The notes under the pieces were generated by a model. That model was not told the DNA's origin. It saw only the letters and a list, made by a program, of their open reading frames with translations, and did not search any database. Both the position numbers and the translations under genes were made by a program. Below, piece after piece: positions 46,801-54,994 of a DNA stretch of 64,000 nt. Location of the stretch: positions 1-64,000 of the forward strand of contig JAJRRO010000017.1 of assembly GCA_024279425.1 (NCBI GenBank), written 5' to 3'. This DNA comes from Bacteroidota bacterium. GTDB taxonomy: Bacteria > Bacteroidota > Bacteroidia > Flavobacteriales > Flavobacteriaceae. The first letter of the stretch is position 1. Every line of letters begins with the position of its first letter.

Positions 46801-46960
46801 CACCTGTAGTAGTGCCTTGAACCAAAACGTTTGCTCCCGGTAAAGGAGAATCATCGGACGCATCTGTAACAGTACCCGTGACTGTCTTGTTCTGGGCAAT
46901 CATTCCCTGAATACAGAGAAGTGCCATAAATGTTAAAAAGTAATGAAATTTTCTTTTCAT
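43874..46960 (-). CDS. SusC/RagA TonB-linked outer-membrane transporter
   Basis: The 1028-residue protein has a signal peptide (about 1-22), a carboxypeptidase-regulatory domain (about 25-98: TVTGTVTDASDDSPLPGANVLVQGT), the TonB-box-like LDEVVVTALG (about 103-112) and a plug domain with LRGNRSINGSSQPLYVVDGVP and GANAAALYGSRANNGVIVVTTK. The large C-terminal beta-barrel ends in PPTQREIGLNIKFGF with the terminal Phe expected for BAM insertion. It imports oligosaccharides with SusD. It starts the susCD unit, 466 bp from the LacI-type gene. It is a complete transporter, unlike the plug proteins at the left edge. Confidence 0.97.
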   Translation of the reverse strand: MKRKFHYFLTFMALLCIQGMIAQNKTVTGTVTDASDDSPLPGANVLVQGTTTGAQTDFDGNYSIQASEGDVLIFTYIGMKSQTATVGSSDTINIFMAEDASQLDEVVVTALGITRKKKSLTYAAEIVSTEELTEARSLNVLDGISGKVSGISVTRTGGGVGAESKVLLRGNRSINGSSQPLYVVDGVPMNSDISNISPDDIESITVLKGANAAALYGSRANNGVIVVTTKLGKIGGKAFSIDINTGYTMATPIYLNNFQNEYGQGFDGVYLQGANRSWGPQFDGSSVAHWSNDPEFPSATTTYSGNPNNKTSDFFRTGHVTATNVGVTTNSETTNAYFSYTFTDAGGIVPGNDLSSNNFNIRIRSKLLDKLTLDTKLNYIREETDYALEGGEGYQNPIRALYKVPSNIKSEDAKQFEFTDAGGLVKQHFWTPNNNAPGNPYWNLNNIVNDIVEERVIGLVSLGYEITPNLNLLVRTSLDRFNFTQQYRWSTDSYIIADNGWYRVVDRKGFEWNSDFLLNYNNTFSDDFSLNASVGGNIRKNENSRVTVNPSRSNSLNVPNLFSLGNTSVIGASEAFAQKEVHSLYGVATFGYKDAIFLDVTARNDWSSALTSENRSFFYPSVGLTVVASDLMESTPDWLSLFKLRGSYAEVGNDTNPYQTVRAARITGGGNNGFLQPSTTIPNENLLPESTTSTEIGLDARFFGNRLGVDFTYYKSNSRDQLFSVSLPIASGATSLFVNGADIENKGVELTLTGSPIRTQNFNWDVTFNFAKNTSEVLEIAEGLDELNIGGASFLSQFKLVVGNPFGDIYSRGFARDEQGRVLVGDDGIPKVTSGLDVQVGNFNPDWMGGIRNSFTYKNLNLSFLIDIRQGGTIVNNTNAIMFADGQTEETLIGRGGGLIFGDNFFPGEIAVQENGGAANTVGTNAEKMWSALGGRNAPVGEAFTSDASNVRLRELILGYSVPQSIIDHTGLNSVKLSLVGRNLFFFSNKAGNVDPEVFASTATNRQGLQQFGPPTQREIGLNIKFGF

Positions 46961-47426
46961 ATTTATTTAGTTTAGTTAATATAGTTGAGTTAAATTTTTT
47001 AATAAAAATCGGAACCGTAGATAAAGAATCGACCAATGACACTTCTTGAAAGCTAAACGACGATAAATTCGACTTACCCATACCTTGTTTTCACCTTTTT
47101 TGTAAATATCCCTGCCAGCTTAAACTAAGGTTTAAGTAGGAAATGAAATGCTTCTTTATATTTCCTAAAAAACAAGCAATTTTCATTTGAAACTACAGTT
47201 TGCAATCTTGACCAAATCGGAATGATTCATTAAATATTTAGTGAATTTAATATATTTTTTCAATAATACAAGTTATTGTCCTAACATTGTGTTCGAGCAC
47301 ATTATTGATTCAGCAATTTAAAACTATTCTAAACAGCCTCGTTTTCAAATGGGATTGTGTCTCGAAGTCACTAAATATAGGCATTTACTACAACGTTTTC
47401 GTAGCGTTGCATTTTGAAAACCACTT
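46961..47426. other. Regulatory spacer between the LacI-type regulator gene and susC, no gene seen
   Basis: These 466 bp contain no convincing reading frame. They must hold the susC promoter and probably binding sites for the LacI-type regulator: a near-palindrome at 47288-47301 and a weaker CAACG...CGTTG pair at 47391-47409. Confidence 0.55.
47288..47301. promoter_or_regulatory. Candidate LacI-type operator
   Basis: TGTGTTCGAGCACA is a palindrome with only the position-5/10 pair imperfect and a central TCGA, the size and symmetry of LacI-family operators. It lies 327 bp upstream of the susC ATG and downstream of the regulator's stop. Confidence 0.4.
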
Positions 47427-48467
47427 TCACTTCAAATGATATTTTACATTTTCCGAAGTAATAATATCAATAGGTAAAAGTTTTTGAGAGGGCATTGGTT
47501 TGCCAAAAAGAAAGTATTCCGCCAAATATCCAATTCCCAAATAGGCCTGTCTTTTTGGTTTTTGATGAATTAAAAAATCAATTTTTCCTTCTTCGAGATA
47601 TTCAATGTTCTCATCTAGTAAATCAAAACCGATTAGAGTACATTCAAAATTAAGTTTTTCTAACTCTTTGGCTATTAGATACGTTTTGGAATTGGTAACA
47701 AAAATTGCCTTAATGTCAGGATTACTTCGTATAAATTTCGAAATTTCAAACGAAAAATCATTCTTTGCGATCCTCGTATTGAAGTTTTGTGTAATTAGCT
47801 GGTTTTCACCTTTAATATTCCTTTCAAAGTAATTTTTAAAGCCGTTTTCTTTTAATTGCATGTGGGGCTCCTTGTTTATATGTACTATGGCAATTTTAGC
47901 TTTCTTGACCATTTTGTCGATCAAATTTGCTCCAATTCGGCCACATTGAACCAAATCTTGGCCAATGAAAAATTCTCCCTTGATTGTATCAATATGATTA
48001 TCAAACAATGCTATTAAAATATCTTGTTCTCTACATTTTCTAAACAATTCAGTTGATTCGTATTCAAACGAAGGAGCTATTAAAATTGCATTTGGTTCCG
48101 CTGAAAGTGCTTCTCTAGATTTTTCTTGAAATGAGATATTCTCAACAGGATTGTAAAGATACTGCTCGACTATAACACCAAAACGCTTATACTCCTTGGC
48201 ACCAGATCTAATACCCTTTCGTGCAGGAATCCAATAAGAATCGTATTTTGGATCGGGCAATAGGGCACAAATTTTATAGAGTTTATTTTTTCTAAGGTTC
48301 CTGGCCATGAGGTTGGGCTGAAAATCTAACTGTTTTAAAACCTTATTTACCTTTTCAAATGCTTTTTGGGAAACTTTTCCACGTTTATGCAATACTCTAT
48401 CTACGGTACCTTTTGATACACCGGCAAGTTCTGCAACGTCTTTAATTGTATATTTTTTGATATCCAT
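47427..48467 (-). CDS. LacI-family transcriptional regulator
   Basis: From the ATG at 48467 (MDIKKYTIKDVAELAGVSKG) the protein has 346 residues. The N-terminal helix-turn-helix (TIKDVAELAGVSKGTVDRVLHKRGKVSQ, about 7-34) and hinge (LDFQPNLMARNLR) are followed by a periplasmic-binding-protein-like sugar domain (about 60-345; KICALLPDPKYDSYW, ILIAPSFEYES, QDLVQCGRIGANLIDK, IGFDLLDENIEYLEEGKIDFLIHQKP). Such regulators sense an imported sugar. It sits between the susCD and symporter operons on the same strand and likely controls both; PUL control by LacI is less common than by hybrid sensors or sigma/FecR. Confidence 0.93.
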   Translation of the reverse strand: MDIKKYTIKDVAELAGVSKGTVDRVLHKRGKVSQKAFEKVNKVLKQLDFQPNLMARNLRKNKLYKICALLPDPKYDSYWIPARKGIRSGAKEYKRFGVIVEQYLYNPVENISFQEKSREALSAEPNAILIAPSFEYESTELFRKCREQDILIALFDNHIDTIKGEFFIGQDLVQCGRIGANLIDKMVKKAKIAIVHINKEPHMQLKENGFKNYFERNIKGENQLITQNFNTRIAKNDFSFEISKFIRSNPDIKAIFVTNSKTYLIAKELEKLNFECTLIGFDLLDENIEYLEEGKIDFLIHQKPKRQAYLGIGYLAEYFLFGKPMPSQKLLPIDIITSENVKYHLK

Positions 48468-48565
48468 ATTAAATCTGCCCAAGATATTAGACTATTTGCG
48501 CTAAAGCTATATAAATAATTTTACTTCAAATATTCTCATTGCGGTTTAAAGTGTTCAAACCTTAA

Positions 48566-50299
48566 TTATCTTTCAATGGGAGAGTGCCTGAGCAATCTAT
48601 CAAATCCTTCAAAAGCAATCGCAATGATAATGACCAAGGCCGAACCAATAAAATTGAGCCACAAATAGCCCAATTTCTCCTGACCGGACGGATATATATG
48701 TATTAAGTTGTAGTAGATAATACAGACCAAAACCTGCGTCAAAATCGCAGCAAAGAATACAGCATTACCTTTAACGTATTTGAAAAAGAATGCCAAAAGA
48801 AATATTCCTAAAACATTACCATAGAATATACTCCCAATAATATTAACCAACTGGATCAAGTTGTCAAATAGATTGGCTACACAGGCAATGAGTATCGCAA
48901 TCACTCCCCATAAAAGTGTAAAAACCTTTGACATGTTCACATAATGTTTTTCTGTAAACACCCCTACTTTATTGCGTTTATACAAATCCAATGCCGTAAT
49001 GGTGCCTAAGGCATTGAGTTCAGAGGCAGTGGAGGACATGGCGGCAGAGAGTATTACGGCCAAAAGTAGCCCGATAAGACCTTTAGGTAAATTATGCAGT
49101 ATAAAATGAATAAACACATAATCCTTATCATTGGTCTCTAGGGAACTATCTGCCTGTTTGATCAACGCCTTGGCAGCAACCCTATTGGTACTATCCTTTT
49201 TGTTGATATTGATAATCTGCATTTTTGCAGACTCAATGGCAGTGTATTCCTTAAGATCCAAGGCCGTAGAGAATTTATTTTGGGCAATGGTCTTTTCAGT
49301 TTCCAAAACGATTTGCCGATCCTGAAGTAATTTGTAGTCATCGGCATATGGTGACTGTAAGACACCTTTCGTGGCAGATGGATTAAAATTCACTGGTGAC
49401 GGATTGTATTGATAAAAAACAAATACCATAACGCCCACCAATAAAATGAAAAATTGCATAGGAATTTTGAATATCGCATTGAATATCAACCCTAATTGAC
49501 TTTCTCGAACTGATTTGCCTGATAAATAACGTTGTACTTGGCTTTGGTCCGTGCCAAAATAAGCCAATGCTAAAAAGAGTCCACCTGTAATACCACTCCA
49601 GAACGTATATCTACTTCTAGTATCTAGGCTAAAATCCAAAATATTCAATTTGCCACTTGCTCCTGCGATTTTAAGTGCCTTACCAAAACTAATATCCTCT
49701 GGCAGATATCCTAGAATGAAAAAGAACGCGATGAACATCCCGGTTATAATAATGAACATCTGTTGTTTTTGGGTAACGCTAACAGCTTTGGTACCTCCCG
49801 ATACCGTGTAAATTATCACCAGGGTCCCGATGACGACATTCAATGTTCTCAGATCCCAACCGAGTACGGCCGAAAGTATGATCGAGGGAGCGAAAATGGT
49901 AATGCCAGCAGCAAGACCACGCTGAATCAAGAAAAGAATTGCCGCTAATGATCTAGTTTTAAGATCAAATCGGGTTTCTAAAAATTCGTAGGCCGTGTAT
50001 ACCTTAAGTTTATGATATATGGGTATAAAGACCAGACAAATGATGATCATGGCAATTGGCAATCCGAAATAGAACTGAACGAAACCCATTCCGTCGTGAA
50101 AGGCCTGTCCTGGAGTTGATAGAAAAGTTATGGCACTGGCCTGTGTGGCCATTACAGATAGCCCAATGGTCCACCATTTAGATTCATTGCCACCACGAAC
50201 ATAGTCGTTGACATCTTTGCTTCCCCTTGTTTTCCAGACACCAAAACCAACAATAAATAGCAATGTTCCCGAAAGTATGATCCAATCTAAAGTCTCCAT
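48566..50299 (-). CDS. Sodium:solute symporter (SSS family)
   Basis: The 577-residue transporter has about 13-14 hydrophobic spans of the SSS/SGLT fold: DWIILSGTLLFIVGFGVW, WWTIGLSVMATQASAITFLSTPGQAF, GFVQFYFGLPIAMIIICLVFIPIY, TSGTKAVSVTQKQQM-type segments and a late SGQEKLGYLWLNFIGSALVIII. Na+-site segments resemble those of sugar/sialic-acid carriers. A soluble insertion of about 85 residues lies near 305-390, rich in Lys, Ala and Gln. It is coupled to a 33-residue peptide gene and the PIG-L gene upstream, with TGA-T-ATG spacing. It probably brings the released sugar into the cytoplasm. Confidence 0.93.
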   Translation of the reverse strand: METLDWIILSGTLLFIVGFGVWKTRGSKDVNDYVRGGNESKWWTIGLSVMATQASAITFLSTPGQAFHDGMGFVQFYFGLPIAMIIICLVFIPIYHKLKVYTAYEFLETRFDLKTRSLAAILFLIQRGLAAGITIFAPSIILSAVLGWDLRTLNVVIGTLVIIYTVSGGTKAVSVTQKQQMFIIITGMFIAFFFILGYLPEDISFGKALKIAGASGKLNILDFSLDTRSRYTFWSGITGGLFLALAYFGTDQSQVQRYLSGKSVRESQLGLIFNAIFKIPMQFFILLVGVMVFVFYQYNPSPVNFNPSATKGVLQSPYADDYKLLQDRQIVLETEKTIAQNKFSTALDLKEYTAIESAKMQIININKKDSTNRVAAKALIKQADSSLETNDKDYVFIHFILHNLPKGLIGLLLAVILSAAMSSTASELNALGTITALDLYKRNKVGVFTEKHYVNMSKVFTLLWGVIAILIACVANLFDNLIQLVNIIGSIFYGNVLGIFLLAFFFKYVKGNAVFFAAILTQVLVCIIYYNLIHIYPSGQEKLGYLWLNFIGSALVIIIAIAFEGFDRLLRHSPIER

Positions 50300-50300
50300 A

Positions 50301-50402
50301 TCAAGTAAAAGCGGTCATTAAATACCCGAAAATCAAAACATAGATGATGTTCAAGATCAGTACCAAAGAATATTCTTTTTTCCAAACAAACCTTTCGTGC
50401 AT
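50301..50402 (-). CDS. 33-residue membrane peptide
   Basis: A 34-codon frame (MHERFVWKKEYSLVLILNII then YVLIFGYLMTAFT) encodes a basic N-terminus and one hydrophobic span of about 20 residues. It lies exactly between the PIG-L stop (ATG 2 nt after TAG) and the symporter start (TGA, one base, ATG). This spacing, and the single-span composition, strongly suggest a real gene. The role is likely as a small symporter accessory subunit; no known family is claimed. Confidence 0.72.
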   Translation of the reverse strand: MHERFVWKKEYSLVLILNIIYVLIFGYLMTAFT

Positions 50403-50404
50403 AT

Positions 50405-52936
50405 CTAGCCTTTTATATTGGTTTCATTATTTATATTCTCTTTACCTATGGACAACATATTGGCAAATATTTTATAGGCCCCTGAAACCCCGGCAGGAAG
50501 CTCTCTAAAAAAACTAAGTCCTGAGTAAATGTAATGGCCTTTTCCGTATGGGGCAACGAGTAAACTACCTGACTTAGCTGATTCCTCCTTATCGTTCATA
50601 GAAAGGATAGGAGTAAAGGCCTTGTCCCATTCATTAGGAAAATAAAGCCCCCGTTCCTGAACCCAACCCTCAAAATCTGATGCTGTTATTTTATTGGGAA
50701 AGTTGACCAATTCGTGGTTTTTTGCAATTATTTGTACCGGGGCATTTTCATCGGTAACCCGATCTCTTGATAGTTTCATGGGGTATGGGGCTAGATTATC
50801 GAATTGAGCTGCCCACCTTCCAGCGGTATTATATTGTAACACCAAATTACCACCATTTTCAACATAGTCAAATAAATATTTCTGTTTGAATTTCAGCTCT
50901 TTAACCACATTGTAAGCCCTGATACCTACAACAACTGCATCATACTTTTGCAATGTTCCCACGTTTATTGAATTGGGGTCAATGATATGTACCTGATAGC
51001 CAATTTGCTCCAGGCTTTCAGGGACTTTGTCACCAGCTCCTACAATATATCCAATATGTTCTCCGACCTTTTGGATATTCAAACGCACAACTTTAGCTTC
51101 AGCAGGTAGTAAGACCGATTGTATAGGAACGTGGTCGTATGCAATGGTAACCAATTCTTTTGTCAGCTCCTTTCCATTTAATTTGACAATGGGCGAAATA
51201 TAACTTTCATCCTCGTTTGTAGGAGGAGTCAACTTAAACATAATAATTTGCTCATCTCCTTTTTTTGCAATTTCAAAAGGCTTGCTTTCTTGATCAACCC
51301 TCCAGCCTTTGGAATAACATAAAACGATTTCTCCTTTTATACTGTCCCGATGGGCCTTAATTGAAACTGGAATTTTCTTTGATTTACCGTCAGCGAAAAT
51401 CATGACCTTGTCTTTAAAGCTCGCTGTGGCCTCAGGTAAAATATCAAAAGGGCGATACAACTCTCCTTTGTCAGGTCTGGAATATCTATGTATTACTGGT
51501 CTTTTGATGGTTACTGGATAACCGTCAAAATCCAAAACAAAATGGGCATAAAAGGCAGACGGTGTCTCTGGCTTTCCTATTAAATTAGGGTCTTCAACAG
51601 TGTACATCCCCAATGTCCCCTTTTTGTTTAACCAATATGGACTACTATATGAAGTAGTTTGGGGAATGCTTAAATCGATAGTAAGGTTTATTTTTTTGTT
51701 CTGTGTCAACTCCAAATCAGTTGCATTGGCTTTGGCCTTGGAAATGGAAACGGATTTAAGTATAATGGAAGCATCACTTCTATTTAAGGCCTCGATATTG
51801 ATTTGTACTTCGTTACCCGGGTTTGCAAAAGCGTTTTTTGCCGATGCCTCTAAGTACAACCCAGTGATGGCAGTAATAATATCCTCCAACTCTTTGGATT
51901 TTAACCTTCTCCAATGGTCGTCCTGGATTTGGTGGATCAGTTTATGCGCTTCTAATAAACTTGATAAATGGGAAGAGGGGTTTTGAAAGTTGAAATTCTT
52001 TTCAATCCCATAAAGAATAGCACCTACTGCCTCCCCGCCTTTAACTCGGGACCATGAAGTATCAATACCATCGAATATATTGTTTTTGTCTTGTGGCAAA
52101 TCTCCTTTAAGGAATTCTACGTACTCATTTTGGCTCCCTCTAGAAGTCAATCGACCAAAACCTTGACACAAATGCTGGTTGCTGGCCAAAGAAGCTATCT
52201 CATTGTTGGAAACTCCAAGCAAGGGGTAGTAAACGCCCACATCAAAACTCAACATATTTGATTTATCAGCTGCCTTGAATTTCTCTTCGCTACCATAAAA
52301 CCACCAAGACGTATTAAAAAATAGTCGTTTGGGCTGCCAGGCATCCAATTTGTCAAACTGATTAGTGTAGGCGGAAAGATTTCCAGCCAAATCAAAAGCC
52401 TCAACACTTAACATAGCTGATGAAGTATGGTGCCCATGTGTTGAACCTGGGCTCCTATGATCAAATCGGTTTATGATTACATCGGGTTTAAACTTTCGTA
52501 TGATACGCACAACGTCACCCAATACAGAATCCTTATTCCAAATCTTAAGGGTTTCATTCGGGTGCTTTGAATATCCAAAATCGTTGGCCCTTGTAAAAAA
52601 CTGTTCCCCACCGTCAATCCTTCTTGCCGCTAAAAGTTCTTGAGTTCTCAGTACACCTAAAAGTTCCCGTAGTTCAGGACCTATCAGATTTTGTCCTCCA
52701 TCACCACGTGTAAGGGATAAATAGGCCGTTCTCGCTTTCACCTCGTTAGATAGGTACGAAATCAACCTTGTATTCTCATCATCTGGGTGTGCCGCAATAT
52801 ATAGGGCGGATCCCAGGAAATTCAATTTTTGGATGGAATGTAAAATATCTGATGAGGAACTTTTCTTGGGTGCTTGCGCTAGAGAGACATTAAAAACCAA
52901 TAGCACTCCAATCAAGGATACCAGAAAATTTCGCAT
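50405..52936 (-). CDS. PIG-L/LmbE-family deacetylase, exported
   Basis: The 843-residue protein has a signal peptide (about 1-20). A PIG-L domain (about 40-290) has the metal motif AHPDDE (49-54), TRGDGGQN, LRTQELLAARRIDG and the second motif with DHRSPGSTHGHHTSS. The C-terminal half contains NEW3-like beta domains and a Rossmann-like region near 640-760 (VVGIRAYNVV, YVENGGNLVLQYNT, resembling a ThuA/GATase-like fold). PIG-L enzymes deacetylate N-acetylated sugars or thiol conjugates. In this locus it may de-acetylate an oligosaccharide. It heads the operon with the 33-residue peptide and the symporter. Confidence 0.9.
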   Translation of the reverse strand: MRNFLVSLIGVLLVFNVSLAQAPKKSSSSDILHSIQKLNFLGSALYIAAHPDDENTRLISYLSNEVKARTAYLSLTRGDGGQNLIGPELRELLGVLRTQELLAARRIDGGEQFFTRANDFGYSKHPNETLKIWNKDSVLGDVVRIIRKFKPDVIINRFDHRSPGSTHGHHTSSAMLSVEAFDLAGNLSAYTNQFDKLDAWQPKRLFFNTSWWFYGSEEKFKAADKSNMLSFDVGVYYPLLGVSNNEIASLASNQHLCQGFGRLTSRGSQNEYVEFLKGDLPQDKNNIFDGIDTSWSRVKGGEAVGAILYGIEKNFNFQNPSSHLSSLLEAHKLIHQIQDDHWRRLKSKELEDIITAITGLYLEASAKNAFANPGNEVQINIEALNRSDASIILKSVSISKAKANATDLELTQNKKINLTIDLSIPQTTSYSSPYWLNKKGTLGMYTVEDPNLIGKPETPSAFYAHFVLDFDGYPVTIKRPVIHRYSRPDKGELYRPFDILPEATASFKDKVMIFADGKSKKIPVSIKAHRDSIKGEIVLCYSKGWRVDQESKPFEIAKKGDEQIIMFKLTPPTNEDESYISPIVKLNGKELTKELVTIAYDHVPIQSVLLPAEAKVVRLNIQKVGEHIGYIVGAGDKVPESLEQIGYQVHIIDPNSINVGTLQKYDAVVVGIRAYNVVKELKFKQKYLFDYVENGGNLVLQYNTAGRWAAQFDNLAPYPMKLSRDRVTDENAPVQIIAKNHELVNFPNKITASDFEGWVQERGLYFPNEWDKAFTPILSMNDKEESAKSGSLLVAPYGKGHYIYSGLSFFRELPAGVSGAYKIFANMLSIGKENINNETNIKG

Positions 52937-53045
52937 AATGATGTTTTAGTTGGTCACCAAAGATATAAAGAAACCCATGCAAAGAATAATATTTACATTT
53001 TCTTTAACAGGGGAGTTAACCTATCCATTGTCGTTACCTGGAAGG

Positions 53046-53411
53046 CTATTTTTTTGTAATAAGGGTCATCACTTTTTGTAGTATTGGATTATTGGGGTAA
53101 GTAACCAATTTGTCATTATCTTTTTTAAGTACAGATGAAATGCCTTGATATTCAAAATATCTACTTCTTCAGAAAACCCGCCATTTAAAAGTCTAATTCT
53201 ATCCCCTATCTTAAAGGGGAAAGAGAAAAATAAGATAACCCCCAGCCGTTACGTTACTCAAAATAAACCAAGAAGCGAATAGGGCAACACCAATAACAGC
53301 GAATACCGATAAGAACAAAAGCCCGAGCTCTTTAAAGTGTACTTCCCAAATGAAGATTATGGCTCCTGTGCCCAAAAAGAAAAGGCCAATGGAAACATAT
53401 TTGATGATCAA
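53046..53411 (-). pseudogene. Decayed MscS-family mechanosensitive channel gene
   Basis: Three frames together spell a flavobacterial MscS-like protein. Frame 1 (from 53411) gives LIIKYVSIGLFFLG, GVALFASWFILSNVTAG. A one-base deletion in the G5 run near 53240 would continue as VILFFSFPFKIGDRIRLL, SEEVDILNIKAFHLYLKK. A one-base addition in the A6 run near 53125 would restore frame 1: DNDKLVTYPNNPILQ, KVMTLITKK and a stop at 53046. The MscS-type pore segment and the F-x-I-GD-x-I motif are clear. The N-terminal membrane helices of the family (about 60-70 residues) are absent because the upstream lipoprotein gene ends at this point. A 66-residue frame left at 53211-53411 is the remnant, not an independent gene. 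Confidence 0.8.
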
Positions 53412-53418
53412 CAGGCTC

Positions 53419-54375
53419 TTATAATCCCAAGGTATCGCGCAAAGCTAAACTGCTATTTCCGTTTTGTCGCCAGTAAGGTGTTTTTAAAGTCCTGATCTTG
53501 GTGGCTTTTGAGGTCATGGTCCGGGCCTTGTCCCCAAATCCACTTTTAAAGGTTTCCGACCAACCTTCAATAGTATAGGGAAAAGTAGCTTTAAAATTGA
53601 TTTCCAAAGTCCTCTCCAATTCCGGATATGATATGGTATAGGAACTCATTCCTTCTGAAGTATCCAAACTAACTATTGCAGCATACGCTTTTAAAGGCTT
53701 GTGCGATAGACGAACATATTCCAAGGAAGGAATGATTTTAAGTTCCCCAATGGGTAGGTCATCAGGGTTGATTCGAATCTTGTTCCATAATTCATTTTCT
53801 AAAATATTTTTGTCCAGATCAACATCTTTATCCCCTTGGCTTTCAAAATAGGAAAAGGACTTTAGCTCAAACTTTTCACGATTGTTCAATTGGGCAAAAA
53901 CCTGTCCACACCATTCCTGTGCAGAAAATGTAAGCTTAAGGGCATGTTCATTATCATATACGGGATAGAAACTACTGCTCATTATGGAATAGGGATATAT
54001 TCCCGTTAGGTACTTTTTGGTGCTATTTAATTTAAGGATGGGAATATTACTCGGGTTACTTTTGTCAGCCTTTACCTGTTTGTCGCTCACAAAGTGCTCG
54101 GTTACATAGATTAGAACCGAACTACCTTCCCTAATTTCCCCATACCTTGCCTGGTCTAATTTGTAGGAGGTAATCTCGGCATTGCCAGCGTACCAATAGT
54201 CCTTGAATTCTTTGGATAATGGCCTTTCGGGTATTTCAATGGCTATTTTTTCATTTAGGGCGATCTCTTTCTTGTCTTCTATTTTATTTTTCTTGCAAGA
54301 ACCTATAGTGCCCATTAGTGCTGCAAAAAATATGAACGTAAATTCAAACCTGATCCATTTTTTCATAATGTCCAT
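53419..54375 (-). CDS. Hypothetical lipoprotein
   Basis: The 318-residue protein has a lipoprotein-like signal (MKKWIRFEFTFIFFAALMGTIGSC, Cys 27 from the first Met; a start at 54366 is also possible). It has a beta-rich body: EFKDYWYAGNAEITSYKLDQARYGEIREGSSVLIYVTEHF, KYLTGIYPYSIMSSSFYPVY, EWCGQVFAQLNN and SLEYVRLSHKPLKAYAA. I recognise it only as a protein that recurs next to maf in Flavobacteriaceae. It follows maf with a 28-bp gap and precedes the MscS remnant; membrane-anchored and periplasmic. Function unknown. Confidence 0.85.
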   Translation of the reverse strand: MDIMKKWIRFEFTFIFFAALMGTIGSCKKNKIEDKKEIALNEKIAIEIPERPLSKEFKDYWYAGNAEITSYKLDQARYGEIREGSSVLIYVTEHFVSDKQVKADKSNPSNIPILKLNSTKKYLTGIYPYSIMSSSFYPVYDNEHALKLTFSAQEWCGQVFAQLNNREKFELKSFSYFESQGDKDVDLDKNILENELWNKIRINPDDLPIGELKIIPSLEYVRLSHKPLKAYAAIVSLDTSEGMSSYTISYPELERTLEINFKATFPYTIEGWSETFKSGFGDKARTMTSKATKIRTLKTPYWRQNGNSSLALRDTLGL

Positions 54376-54403
54376 TCTTTTATATAAAACTACTTAAAAT
54401 CAA

Positions 54404-54991
54404 TTAGTTGACCATACGCATTAACGTTTTGTAAACCAATTGGGTGGGCAGCCCAACCACATTTGTATACGCTCCGTGAATCTGTTCAATACCTATTAGT
54501 CCAATCCATTCCTGAATGCCATAACCACCAGCTTTGTCAAAGGGTTTGTATTTTTCAACATAATAATTGATTTCTTCCTTGGAAAGTGCTTTGAATTTAA
54601 CCTTGGTCGTATGGTTCACAGTGGTTTGATCAGTATTGGTGGTAAATGATACCGATGTTATAACATCGTGCCAGTCATCAGATAGTTCTTGAAGCATTTG
54701 AACCGCTTCCTGGACATTGGCAGGTTTTGCCAATGATTTTCCTTTATACCATACCACGGTGTCTGAAGTAATTAAAATTTCGCTATTTGAGAGTGTTCCT
54801 TTGAACGCAGAGGCCTTCAACTTGGCCAGATAATCTGAAATTTCACTTCCCTTCAATGTTTCGGGATATACTTCATTGACCTGTTTTAAACGTATTTCAA
54901 AATCAAGCCCCATCTCGGTAAAGAACTGCTTTCTACGTGGCGAGCCAGACGCAAGAATTATGTTAACCCCCTTTAGTTTATCGTTCCACAT
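54404..54991 (-). CDS. maf: Maf-like nucleoside triphosphate pyrophosphatase
   Basis: The 195-residue protein has the Maf/HAM1-fold signature IILASGSPRRKQFFTEMG (11-28), LAKLKASAF, the catalytic ITSDTVVW (Asp 77), DDWHDVITSVSF and KPFDKAGGYGIQEW with FDKAGGY. Maf proteins hydrolyse non-canonical or modified nucleotides (dTTP/UTP and others) and were first linked to septum inhibition. The start MWNDKLKGVN is in the usual place. It follows the KdsC-like gene by 3 bp in the same operon. Confidence 0.95.
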   Translation of the reverse strand: MWNDKLKGVNIILASGSPRRKQFFTEMGLDFEIRLKQVNEVYPETLKGSEISDYLAKLKASAFKGTLSNSEILITSDTVVWYKGKSLAKPANVQEAVQMLQELSDDWHDVITSVSFTTNTDQTTVNHTTKVKFKALSKEEINYYVEKYKPFDKAGGYGIQEWIGLIGIEQIHGAYTNVVGLPTQLVYKTLMRMVN

Positions 54992-54994
54992 AGA

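Noticed and set aside
53211-53411. Independent 66-residue membrane protein
   Set aside because: The continuing sequence in the other frames matches the MscS C-terminus, so it is better explained as a pseudogene fragment.
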